DNA from: Hevea brasiliensis
Lineage: Eukaryota; Streptophyta; Magnoliopsida; Malpighiales; Euphorbiaceae
Reading direction: 5' to 3'
Length of the DNA: 64,000 nucleotides
NCBI RefSeq assembly: GCF_030052815.1
Contig: NW_026614815.1
Coordinates: forward strand, 43,446 to 107,445
Part shown: positions 34,594-45,946 of the stretch, piece by piece
Numbering within the stretch: position 1 is the first letter of the stretch
Layout of the letters: the number at the start of each line of letters is the position of its first letter
Translations under genes and position numbers: made by a program
The notes under the pieces: generated by a model
What the model was told of the DNA's origin: nothing
The model's input: the letters and a program-made list of their open reading frames with translations, nothing else
Database searches by the model: none

Positions 34594-36365
34594 TTTTATC
34601 GGAAAATTAATCTGCGAGAAAATAATCAGATTAATTAGTAAATGTATCATGTAATTAACCAAAATGATTATGGTCTTTTAATCAAATTGGTCCTCCCACT
34701 AACTTAGCGAATCCTACATTTCCAAAGTAGAAAACGGAAATCCTAGTTGGATGGATTTCTAGTGGGTGATTGAATTCTTATAATTCTATTGTTCATCCTC
34801 AGGTACATCCATTATTGGAATTACAATAAACTATAAGTGAGCAACTCCTTGCCCATCACATCTCATGTGAGGTTCAATCCTTTACCTAGCTCCTAATGCT
34901 CAAAATCTCAGGTACATCCATTATTGACTTGTCTTGCAATAGTTAAGTTCAACCCATTGAGCCAGTAATTATGCAAATAATTTTAATGTCCTCAGGTACA
35001 TCCAATATTGGCCACTAAACCATTTACATATTTACAACATCTCATGCTTAACAATTATTCTTAAGAAAATCTCTTAAATTAATTGCATCTCATGCAACTA
35101 TTTAAAATTTCTTAAAATAATTGCCCCAATGGAGGGCCTATGTTATAATTACTTTAATTATAGCATTTCCAACTTAATCATTTGTTTGGAAGATTTTATG
35201 GTCATTCTTATTACTATTAAGGTCTCACTTTGCACATTATCCATTTAGCATGCATATATCATAGAATTGCATACATTCCTATGCATCTCATGCATTCATG
35301 GATAAGCGATAAATATGGTATGATCATGGACTTTCTAAGGGATTCAATGAGCCACCAAGAATTGAATCGGGGCATTCCTAGGTGCATTTCATTCATTCAT
35401 TCATTTTACAAGAGTTGCTGAAGGAGTACATAATCAACACTTGATCTTGAATTCCTCCCACTGGTCCCACCAATGCTCTTGACCTCCTTGAACTTCTTGC
35501 AATCCAATATTACATAGTAATCCTTGGCATACCAAGGCGAATTTACAAGAACTTAAATAAATGAAATTACAACCCAAAAATTATTACAAACTTAATAATA
35601 CATGCCCAAAATAAATTAAAATAAATTAATTAATTTACAATCCCAAAGAAACATAAAAGAAATAAATCCAATCACATTGGTCTTTTATAGTCCATGATCA
35701 TCCATCATGCATATCACTATTTAACAATTAAATAAAACATGCATACTTACATTAAATTGAATATCTCATATTCAATTTAAAAATCCAGATTTGAATATGA
35801 TTCAAATAAATTTAAAAATTCAGATTTGAATCTCATTCAAACAAATTTAAAAATTCAGATTTGAATCACATTCAAACAACTTTAAAAATTCAGATTTGAA
35901 TCACATTCAAACATTTTTAAAAAAATCAGATTTGAATCACATTCAAACCTTTTTTAAAAAATCAGATCTGAATTTTATTCAATCAATTTTAAAAAATCAT
36001 ATTTAAATATGATTCAAACAACTTTAAAAATTCAGATTTGAATCACATTCAAACAACTTTTAAAATTCAGATTTAAATCACATTCAAACAATTTTTAAAA
36101 ATCTGATTTGAATCATAATTTAATTGTGTGATTAATATTCTAATTAAACAATTTAATTAGACATAAAATGGATCTTAGATCATACAACAATTGCACATTC
36201 GCCATCCATTTACCTTTGCACACCATTGTGATGCATCAACCATGCGCACCATCGTGTTCATCATTTGTGCCGCCACCTTGACTTTGCAACCAGCAATTAA
36301 CTTTTGATCTCATGATCAAACACACAATTAAATCATATAAACATCAATCTAAATGGCAAATAAAG
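34594..36365 (-). other. C3 leader
   Basis: Type I cassette next to the PBS (about 36190-36310), unlike the type III cassette of C1 and C2. Tandem array 35780-36120. Three gag-proximal motifs at about 34798-35010. Confidence 0.87.
35780..36120 (-). repeat. Leader tandem repeat (~34-bp units), C3
   Basis: About ten units of CAGATTTGAATCACATTCAA type. Confidence 0.9.
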
Positions 36366-36379
36366 TGGCTCTGATACCA
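36366..36379 (-). other. Primer-binding site, C3
   Basis: TGGTATCAGAGCCA on the minus strand. Only 9 bp of LTR follow. Confidence 0.93.
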
Positions 36380-36390
36380 ATTGAAGGAAC

Positions 36391-36536
36391 AAAACCGTGA
36401 GGGTTGAGGCCCAAAGCAGACAATATCTAGCCACGTGAGGCAGCCGTGACATTTGGTATCAGAGCCGACCCGTCTTGGTCGACTCACGCCAAGCGCACAG
36501 AGGTGTAGGTAGGGTGGCCGGACTGCAACGAGGTAT
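36391..36536 (+). mobile_element. Fragment of an unrelated LTR retrotransposon (LTR end, PBS, start of UTR)
   Basis: 146 bp, more GC-rich than its surroundings and unlike anything else in the window. It contains an LTR-like end (...CCGTGACA, 36451) followed by TT and TGGTATCAGAGCC (36454-36466), a second initiator tRNA-Met primer site, then a short untranslated start. The superfamily cannot be told from this piece. It separates the minus array from the plus array and may be a remnant of the locus into which the family inserted. Confidence 0.75.
36454..36466 (+). other. Primer-binding site of the unrelated element
   Basis: TGGTATCAGAGCC, 2 bp after a CA LTR end and followed by GACCCG rather than the ACTATA of the main family. 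Confidence 0.8.
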
Positions 36537-38093
36537 TGTTAGTAGTATGCCCTAGAGCATATCATTTAGTATGTATCTTGTACATATTTTATTAATAAAA
36601 GGCATTTCCACTTTTCCATTTACATAATATATTTATGTGTAATAGAAAAGGTCCATTGATATTTTGTTAGAAATATAATTCTTAAGTTGTTAAGAATATG
36701 AGTGACAATATTTCTAGCACAAAGTATCATAAATAGGTTCACAATCAAGGATACTTCATAATAAGGACATGACTTATCCAGAAAGATTGTATTCATGTTT
36801 GTTTCCAAGTTATTTATATGAGATATAAATAAGATGGAATGGTGAGTCTCATGCCATATAACAAACATGATAGGCACTTATACATGATAAGTAGGCCGAA
36901 CTAGTGACACTTATGACAAGCACATGTAGTTTACTCTTGTCAATGTTTTGTCATAAATCATATCAGTGCATATAATCTTTAGACCTGAGATAGCACAGTT
37001 ATCTTGTATATAGGTAGTTTGAGTTTGATTCTGCTTTCATACTTGTACTATGTATGGGTATATGGGCATGTGTTGGCTCCTACTAGTTATATATGGAGGT
37101 AGGTGTTGATCAAGATGGAATCTGTTCCTCTAAGTAAATAGAGATAAAATCCTATGTTCATTTAATTGTTCTTGATGTTTCAAGTTCTGGCCAGATGTAT
37201 AGATTTATTCGAAAGAGTTTACGATGAAAAATCTTTTAATCAAGAACTGGAATTCAAAGAGAACATAATATTCATAGCAAATGGAGTTTGACATAAACTA
37301 TGACTCCAGCTTGAGTTGGGATTTTGTAACAGAGAGATTCTAGTGCATGGTAACATATGATTATAGGTTCATTTAAGGTAAACCTTATTACTAATTGGGT
37401 GGCTATGGCATGCTATGCTAGGTGTTAACCATGGTCTATGAGGTTCATAAAATAATTTAGAGAAATCATTTATGGTAAGAAAGAGTTCTGATGATATTAA
37501 GAGTTGATATCATGTCTCATTGCCAATTAGTGATGAGCCTAGTAAGTCACACACATACACAAGTTATCACCTATTTAAATATGATTTAATTAATTAATTA
37601 AAGAGTTTAATTGATTAATTAAATAGGTTTGGTTTGCAATTAGATTGCAAAGTCCCTAGCATGACTTGAAATTATTTCTAGTGTCCTGTTTACATCTTTA
37701 ATCTCTTAAAAGGCAGAACTTGATTTTCTAATTAATAGAAAAGCTTTAGAAGCTATTCAAGGGCTGCCATAGGTGTTCTTGGTGTGGACAAGCTAGAGGG
37801 ACAACATTTGGTGTCCTGAAGACGAATCTCAAAGCGCAGACATTGCGATTGCATCAAGAGGTTAGTGTAATCGTTCTTGATTTAATCTAGGGTTCTAAAA
37901 TTAATCTGATTAATTTTAAAATCTTAAATGGCAAATACAGATCCAAAAAACATATTAAAAGAGTTTTAATATGTTGTTTATCATTGAAATCAAATAGATA
38001 AAAAATAAATCTTGCATGATGCATGTGACCCTAAATTGAAAATTTTTGAATTCAATGGTATAAACTTGTGTTTTTCACGCTTCCGTTCCTTCA
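36537..38093 (+). repeat. 5' LTR of D1 with 0.54-kb internal deletion (promoter lost)
   Basis: 1557 bp instead of about 2095. Both ends are intact (TGTTAG, CTTCA). At about 37667-37672 the text jumps from 'GACTTGAAA' to 'AATTATTTCTAG', and both parent positions carry GAAA, so this is a microhomology deletion. The lost piece includes the G-box and the TATA-like box, so this LTR should be transcriptionally dead. Confidence 0.94.
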
Positions 38094-38095
38094 AT

Positions 38096-38109
38096 TGGTA
38101 TCAAAGCCA
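38096..38109 (+). other. Primer-binding site, D1 (one mismatch)
   Basis: TGGTATCAAAGCCA: one G-to-A change against the tRNA complement. Confidence 0.92.
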
Positions 38110-39877
38110 CTATATTTGCCATTTAGATTGATGTTTATATGATTTAATTGTGTGTTTGATCATGAGATCAAGAGTTTATTGCTGGTTGAAATGTCAAAGT
38201 GGCGGCACAAATGATGAACACCATGGTGCGCATGGTTGATGCATCACAATGGTGTGCAAAGGTAAATGGATGGTGAATGTGCAATTGTTGTATGATTTAA
38301 GATCCATTTTATGTCTAATTAAATTGTTTAATTAGAATTTTTATCACACAATTAAATTATGATTCAAATCAGAATTTTAAAAATTGTTTGAATGTGATTC
38401 AAATCTGAATTTTAAAAGTTGTTTGAATGTGATTCAAATCTGAATTTTTAAAGTTATTTAAATCATATTTAAATCTGACTTTTTAAAATTGATTGAATAA
38501 AATTCAGATCTGATTTTTTAAAAAATATTTGAATGTGATTCAAATCTGATTTTTCAAAAAATGTTTGAATGTGATTCAAATCTGAATTTTTAAAGTTGTT
38601 TGAATGTGATTCAAATCTGAATTTTTAAATTTATTTGAATGAGATTCAAATCTGAATTTTTAAATTTATTTGAATCATATTCAAATCTGGATTTTTAAGT
38701 TGAATATGAGATATTCAATTTAATGTAAGTATGTATGTTTTATTTAATTGTTAAATAGTGATATGCATGATGGATGATCATGGACTATAAAAGACCAATG
38801 TGATTGGATTTATTTCTTTTATGTTTCTTTGGGATTGTAAATTAATTAATTTATTTTAATTTCTTTTAGGCATGTATTATTAAGTTTGTAATAATTTTTG
38901 GGTTGTAATTTCATTTATTTAAGTTCTTATAAATTCGCCTTGATATGCCAAGGATTACAATGTAATATTGGATTGCAAGAAGTTCAAGGAGGTCAAGAGC
39001 ATTGGTGGGACCAGTGGGAGGAATTCAAGATCAAGTGTTGATTATGTACTCCTTCAGCAACTCTTGTAAAATGAATGAATGAAATGCACCTAGGAATGCC
39101 CTGATTCAATTCTTGGTGGCTCATAATTGATTCCCTTAGAAAGTCCATGATCATACCATATTTACTGCTTATCCATGAATGCATGAGATGTATGGGAATG
39201 TATGCAATTATATGATATATGCATGCCAAATGGATAATGTGCAAAGTGAGACCTTAATAGTAAATAGAATGACCATAAAATCTTCCAAACAAATGATTAA
39301 GTTGGAAATGCTATAATTAAAGTAATTATAACATAGGCCCTCCATTGGGGCAATTATTTTAAGAAGTTTTAAATAGTTGCATGAGATGCAATTAATTTAA
39401 GAGATTTTCTTAAGAATAATTGTTAAGCATGAGATGTTGTAAATATGTAAATGGTTTAGTGGCCAATATTGGATGTACCTGAGGACATTAAAATTATTTG
39501 CATAATTACTGGCTCAATGGGATCAACTTAACTAATGCAAGATAAGTCAATAATGGATGTACCTGAGATTTTGAGTATTAGGGGCTAGGTAAAGGATTGA
39601 ACCTCACATGAGATGTGATGGGCAAAGAGTTGCTCACTTATAGTTTATTGTAATTCCAATAATGGATGTACCTGAGGATGATCAATAGAATTATAAGAAT
39701 TAAATCACCCACTAGAAATCCATCCAACTAGGATTTCCGTTTTCTACTTTGGAAGTGTAGGATTCGCTAAGTTAGTGGGAGGACCAATTTGATTAAAAGA
39801 CCATAATCATTTTGGTTAATTACATGATACATTTACTAATTAATCTGGTTATTTCTGCAATTAATTTTCTGATAATA
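38110..39877 (+). other. D1 leader
   Basis: Type I cassette (about 38190-38290), tandem array (38358-38700) and three gag-proximal motifs (about 39465-39680). With the C3 leader it forms a large inverted repeat centred on 36391-36536. Confidence 0.87.
38358..38700 (+). repeat. Leader tandem repeat (~34-bp units), D1
   Basis: About ten units of TTTGAATGTGATTCAAATCT type. Confidence 0.9.
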
Positions 39878-40720
39878 ATGAGCACAAACAACCACCACCA
39901 TCCAATATCCTTGCAAGCATACTTGATCACAATAGGTTGACAGACCTAATGCATACGATTGGCTAAGAAATTTGAAACTTGTCCTAAACCTTGAACATAT
40001 AGGATATGTTCTAGATTCAAATGTTCCTGGTCCCTTACCTCCAGAGGCCACACAAGAGGAACATGAAACTTTGGACAAGTGGAAGGAGCATGATATGAGA
40101 GCTAAGTGTTACATGCTTGCTTCCATGAGTAATGAGTTACAGAAGTAGCATGAAAACATGCAGCGTGCAAGTGAGATCCTCCTTCACCTACAAGAGTTGT
40201 ATGGTGAGCACAGCAGGAATGCTAGGTATGAGATATCTAGACAGCTATTCTGTATGAGGATGTCTGAGGGATAGAATGTTGGGGATCATGTCCACAAGAT
40301 GATTCAGATGATTGAGCAGTTGGAACATCTTGACTTCAACATGGATTTCCAACTACAGACGGATTTGATCCTTCAGTCCCTTCCTGAGTCTTTTGGGAAT
40401 TTTGTGACAAATTTTCATATGACTAAATAGGAATGCACCTTAGCTGGTTTACTCAACATGCTGGTTATTGCCCAAAAGAATATGACAGGCAAAAAAGGAA
40501 AAGAGGTAGCTTTGGTTGCATCTTCTTCTGCTGGAAAGTCCAACAAGAAGAAGGGCAATAAGAAAAAGAAACCTCAGATTCTTGGTCCTTCAAGAAAATA
40601 GCTAAGCAAAAGGAAGACTAAAGTGATAGTGGCAAAGGAAAGTGTTTCCAGCCAAAAGATGGGCACCGGAAAAGGAACCGCGGAGTATCTTGCTTCTCTG
40701 AAGGACAAGAAGGATACACC
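39878..40720 (+). pseudogene. gag: D1 gag with zinc-knuckle region
   Basis: ATG at 39878-39880. An A missing in the following AAAAC run shifts the frame at codon 4. In the expected frame CAG codons have become TAG: near 40146 (GAAGTAGCATG, where D2 has GAAGCAACATG), at GGGATAGAATG (about 40269-40278) and at CTAAATAGGAATG (about 40425-40437). All are C-to-T changes, consistent with real deamination. After the basic tail the knuckle region (about 40625-40700) is unrepeated and continues through a GHW/KR-like stretch, with small indels, to the protease. No 23-bp array is present. Confidence 0.85.
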
Positions 40721-43700
40721 TTCGGAAGGTATGTCCATATCTTGTTATTTAGATTCTGATGATACTCATAGTTCATCTACAGCTTAGGTTTTAGATACTG
40801 GTGCCAGTTCTCACATTTCTAATGATATGCAGGAACTAGCAAATAGTAGCAGCTTGCGTTCTCAAGATGTTAGAGTTCGGATTGGCAATGGCTCAACTGT
40901 TGAAGCTTTAGCCATAGGATCTAAATCTTTTTACATGTTTGGACATGTTTTGTGTATGGATAATATTTTATATGTACTGATGCTTTTAAGAACATCATTT
41001 CCATATGTAGTTTGACTAGAAATGGCTATGAATTTGATTCATCGATGATGCTTGCTATATTTATTTTGGAAATAAATATATTGGTTCGGGTTATATGAAT
41101 GATGGTCTTTATTATTTGGATAATAATGGCAAACACAAATTGAATGCAAGTGATCTAAAAGAATGCAATGCCATGGTGAAAACCAACTCAAGTTCAAAAT
41201 ATATTTGGCACTTAAGGTTATGTCATGTTGCAGAAGATAGGATTGCAAAACTGGAGAAAATGAGGATTCTATCCTCATTGGGCTCTGAGCCTACTCCAAC
41301 TTGTGAATCTTGCCTTCAGGGCAAAATGACTAGATCACCCTTTGTTGGACAGGGGCTAAAAGCTGAAAATATTTTGGAGCTAATACATAGTGATGTATGT
41401 GGTCCATTTAAAGAAATGGCTAGAGGGGGTTTTCATTATTTTATTACCTTTACTGATGATAAATCAAGGTTTGGGTATTTGTATTTGATGAAATACAAAC
41501 ATGAATCTTTTGAAAAGTTCAAAGAATTTAAATCTGAAGTATTAAAGCTCTTCGATCATATCGTGGAGTTGAATATTTGAGTACTGAATTTGATGAATAC
41601 TTGAGAGAGCATGGCATTGTTTCTCAACTGACTCCTCCAGGAACGCCACAGCTGAATGGTGTATCTGAAAGGAGAAATCGTACCCTATTGGATATGGTAC
41701 GTAGTATGATGAGATATACTGATATGCCAATCTCCTTTTGGGGATTTGCATTAGAATCAGCTTTGTATATTCTGAATAGGATTCCATCAAAATCAGTTTC
41801 TTCCACACCTTATGAGATATGGCATGGAAGAAAACCAAGTCTTAAGCATGTTAAGATTTGGGGTTGTCGACTTATATCAAAAGTGAACACCGATAAATTG
41901 GAGACCGGATCGAGAAAAGGTCGATTTGTTGGATATCCAAAAGATAGTTTTGGATATTATTTTATTTGCCTACTTCACAAAAGATGTGATAAGTAAAGAT
42001 GCCACATTTCTTGAACAACAATTTGTCCAAGAAGGAGGCAAAGGAAGGCAAATAGAGTTAGAATTGGAGAATTCTGACCAACCAACAGATCATATGGATA
42101 TAGATCCATCTAGTCAACCTATACCCGTTGATGAAACATGTACAGCTGTTCCTCATAGAACAACCAGGGTATCTCACCCACCAGTGAGATATGGTTTTCT
42201 TCATGAAGAAGAACAAGAGTTGTTTACTCATGTAGTAGTAGATCATGGAGATGATCCACTTACCTCTGAAGAAGCTATATCAGATTTAGACTCTTCACAA
42301 TGGATTGATGCTATGAAATCTGAGATTGAGTCCATGTATAAGAATCAAGTTTGGGATCTTGTTGACCCACCTGAAGGTATTGTACCTATAGGGAACAAAT
42401 GGGTTTTCAAGAAGAAAATTGGTTCTGATGGAAAGGTAGAGACCTATAAAGCAAGGCTAGTAGCGAAAGGGTTTCTCCAAAGGCAAGGAATCGGTATGAG
42501 GAGACTTTCTACTTTGTTGCCATGCTTAAATCAATTAGGATTTTATTAGCAATAGCTGCGTACTATGATTATGAGATTTGGCGGATGGATGTCAAAGCGA
42601 CTTTTCTCAATGGATACATTGAAGAAAACATTTTCATGGAACAACCTAAGGGTTTTGAATCCCAAGATGGTTCCAAGGTATGCAAGCTAAAGCGATCCAT
42701 TTATGGGTTGAAACAAGCTTGAGGAGTTGGAACATCTGTTTTGATGAAGCCATTAAATCCTTTGGTTTTATCAAAAATGAGGATGAGCCATGTGTATATA
42801 AGAAGGTTAGTGTGATGCTATCACTTTTCTTGTCTTATATGTGGATGACATCTTTGTTGATGGGTAATGACACGGTATGTTGGCGACTATAAAGGTATGG
42901 TTGTCAAATACATTCTCCATGAAAGACTTAGGGAGGCAACCTATATTCTTGGGATTCGCATCTATAGAGATAGAGCGAAAAGAATAATTGGTTTATCCCA
43001 AAGTCTATACTTGGAAAAGGTGTTAAAGAGGTTTAACATGCTTGATTCCAAGAGAGGATTGTTACCAGTAAGACATGGTATCCACCTTTCTAAAGAGATG
43101 TCTCCAAAGACACCTGAAGAAAGAGATAAGATGGCAGATTCCATGTGCTTGGCTATTGGAAGTTTAATGTATGCAATGTTGTGTACTAGGCGGATATCGT
43201 ATATCTTTGTTAGTTTAACTAGCAGGTATCAATCCAATCTAGGTTTGGAACACTGGATAGCTGTCAAGAATATTCTTAAGTACTTGAGAAGAACTAAGGA
43301 TTTATTCTTGATTTATGGAGGTGGAGACTTGCAATTGGATGGTTATCACGATTCGATTTCCAATCGGATATCGATGATAGAAAGTCTACCTTTGGATATT
43401 TGTTCATTTGTAATGGAGGTGCGATCGGTTGGAAGAGTTCCAAGCGAGCACGCATCGCGATTCCACTACTGAGGCTAAGTATATTGCTGCATCAGATGTT
43501 GCAAAGGAAGCTGTTTGGATTAAAAAGTTCGTGACAGAACTTACAGTAGTTCCTTCCATTGAGTCAGCAGTTCCATTACACTGTGACAACAATGGAGTAG
43601 TCATACAGGCTAAGGAACTAAGGTCTCACCCAAAATCCAAACACATAGAAAGGCACTACCACATTATCAGAGATATAGTTGGGCAAGGCGATTTAGCCAT

Positions 43701-43819
43701 GCAGAAAAATAGCATCAGCTGAAAATCCAGCTGATCCATTCACTAAGCCTATGTCACAGACTCAGTTAGACCGACATCTTGAGAAGATAGGTCTAAGATA
43801 TTGTAATGAATGGCTCTAG
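40721..43819 (+). pseudogene. pol: D1 pol: protease, integrase, reverse transcriptase, RNase H
   Basis: Aspartic protease: 'VLDTGASSH' with the Asp codon at 40794-40796, preceded by a TAG stop at 40785-40787. The domain is readable to about 41010 before a frame break. Integrase is open at 41095-41580 with its first Asp at 41392-41394. The piece between 'KSEV' and 'LFDH' has lost about 20 bp, and the second catalytic Asp position reads Tyr (about 41553). The Glu is at 41666-41668. Reverse transcriptase is split over several frames, with YVDD at 42838-42849. RNase H is at about 43330-43819 (stop TAG 43817-43819). Integrase is therefore dead even if frameshifts are read errors. Confidence 0.9.
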
Positions 43820-43823
43820 TGCT

Positions 43824-43833
43824 AGTGGGAGAT
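43824..43833 (+). other. Polypurine tract, D1
   Basis: AGTGGGAGAT immediately before the LTR TG. Confidence 0.85.
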
Positions 43834-45930
43834 TGTTAGTAGTATGCCCTAGAGCATATCATTTAGTATGTATCTTGTACATATTTTATTAATAAATGGC
43901 ATTTCCACTTTTCTGTTTATATAATATATTTATGTGTAATAGAAAAGGTCCATTGATATTTTGTTAGAAATATTATTCTTAAGTTGTTAAGAATATGAGT
44001 GACAATATTTCTAGCACAAAGTATCATAAATAGGTTCACAATCGAGGATACTTCATAATAAGGACATGACTTATCCAGAAAGATTGTATTCATGTTTGTT
44101 CCCAAGTTATTTATATGAGATATAAATAAGATGGAATGGTGAGTCTCATGCCATATAACAAACATGATAGGCACTTATACATGATAAGTAGGCCGAACCA
44201 GTGACACTTATGACAAGCACATGGAGTTTACTCTTGTCAATGTTTTGTCATAAATCATATCGATGCATATAATCTTTAGACTGAGATAGCACAGGTTATC
44301 TTGTATATAGGTAGTTTGAGTTTGATCTGCTTTCATACTTATACTGTATGGGTATATGGGCATGTGTTGGCTCCTACTAGTTATGTATGGAGGTAGGTGT
44401 TGATCAAGATGGAATCTGTTCCTCTAAGTAAATAGAGATAAAATCCTATGTTCATTTAATTGTTCTTGATGTTTCAAGTTCTGGCAGACAGAGAGATTTA
44501 TTCAGATAAGAGTTTATGTTGATTAAATCTTTTTAATCAAGAACTGGAATTAAAAGAGAACATAATATTCATAGCAAATGGAGTTTGACATAAACCATGA
44601 CTCCAGCTTGAGTTGGGATTTTGTAACAGAGAGATTCTAGTTCATGGTAACATATGATTATAGGTTCATTTAAGGTAAACCTTATTCCTAATTGGGTGGG
44701 CATGGCATGCTATGCTAGGTGTTAACCATGGTCTATGAGGTTCATAAAATGATTTAGAGAAATCATTTATGGTAAGAAAGAGTTCTGATGATATTAAGAG
44801 TTGATATCATGTCTCATTGCCAATTAGTGATGAGCCTAGTAAGTCACACACATACACAAGTTATCACCTAATTAAATATGATTTAATTAATTAATTAAAG
44901 AGTTTAATTGATTAATTAAATAGGTTTGGTTTGCAATTAGATTGCAAAGTCCCTAGCATGACTTGAAACCAAATCTAGATTATTGGATGTATAATATAAG
45001 TTAAATTTATATTTAAAGGGTTTAAATATGAATTTAATTAATGAGAAATTAATTAATAGAGATTAATTAATTAATTTATATTTGATATAAATTAATTAGA
45101 AGAAGAAAATAATTATTTTGGGTTAAGAACTCAAAATTAAGACACAGGGGCATTTTGGTCATTTTGCAGTGTGACACGTGGCACCATGAGATGGTGACAC
45201 ATGGCATAATACATAAGCTTGCCAAATGTTTTTTTAATCATGTAAGATGATTAAAATCAAGATTAAATATAGGTTTGACACTTGGCACAATGTGATTGGG
45301 TCACTTAAACCTAGAGCTAATCAAAGGGTGACATGTGGCAAGGGTTTAATGTGTTAACTTAGCTATTTAAGTGTTGTTATGAGAAAATAAAATCCAACCA
45401 GCAGCCACACTCCTTTGTCACGCCACTTTGAGGGTTTGTATCTCTTCTTCTTCATCTCTTATCAATTCAAAGAGATTAGCCATCAATCTCTTGAATTAAG
45501 AACATTAGAAATTATTTCTAGTGTCCTGTTTACATCTTTAATCTCTTAAAAGGCAGAACTTGATTTTCTAATTAATAGAAAAGCTTTAAAAGCTATTCAT
45601 GGGCTGCCATAGGTGTTCTTAGTGTGGACAAGCTAGAGGGACAACATCCGTGTCCCAAGACGAATCTCAAAGGCGCAGACACGTTGCAGTGCATCAAGAG
45701 GTTAGTGTAATCGTTCTTGATTTAATCTAGGGTTCTAAAATTAATCTGATTAATTTTAAAATCTTAAATGGAAAATACAGATCCAAAAACATATTAAAAG
45801 AGTTTTAATATGTTGTTTATCATTGAAATCAAATAGATAAAAATAAATCTTGCATGATGCATGTGACCCTAGGTGAAAATTTTTGAATTCAATGGTATAA
45901 ACTTGTGTTTTTCACGCTTCCGTTCCTTCA
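43834..45930 (+). repeat. LTR shared by D1 (3') and D2 (5'), full length
   Basis: 2097 bp, TG...CA, PPT on the left and PBS on the right. Promoter motifs at 45175-45180 and 45364-45371. Confidence 0.95.
45175..45371 (+). promoter_or_regulatory. LTR promoter motifs: G-box and TATA-like box
   Basis: CACGTG at 45175-45180 and TATTTAAG at 45364-45371. This is the promoter that would drive D2. Confidence 0.55.
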
Positions 45931-45932
45931 AT

Positions 45933-45946
45933 TGGTATCAGAGCCA
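45933..45946 (+). other. Primer-binding site, D2
   Basis: TGGTATCAGAGCCA. Confidence 0.95.

Larger units (their letters stand above)
29003..36390 (-). mobile_element. Copia unit C3, 5' LTR reduced to 9 bp
   Basis: Minus strand: 3' LTR 29003-31094, pol, gag, leader and PBS. Of the 5' LTR only TGAAGGAAC (36382-36390) is left before unrelated sequence. It cannot be a transcribable unit, because the 5' LTR promoter is gone. Confidence 0.88.
36537..45930 (+). mobile_element. Copia unit D1, with protease region
   Basis: Plus strand: 5' LTR 36537-38093 (internally deleted), PBS, leader, gag, protease, integrase, RT, RNase H, PPT and 3' LTR 43834-45930. It is the only copy in the window with all coding domains present, though frameshifted. 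The five bases before its 5' LTR are GGTAT (36532-36536); the matching far end cannot be identified. Confidence 0.9.

Noticed and set aside
36532..36536. GGTAT as a target-site duplication
   Set aside because: The matching right end of the D array is outside the window, so the duplication cannot be shown.
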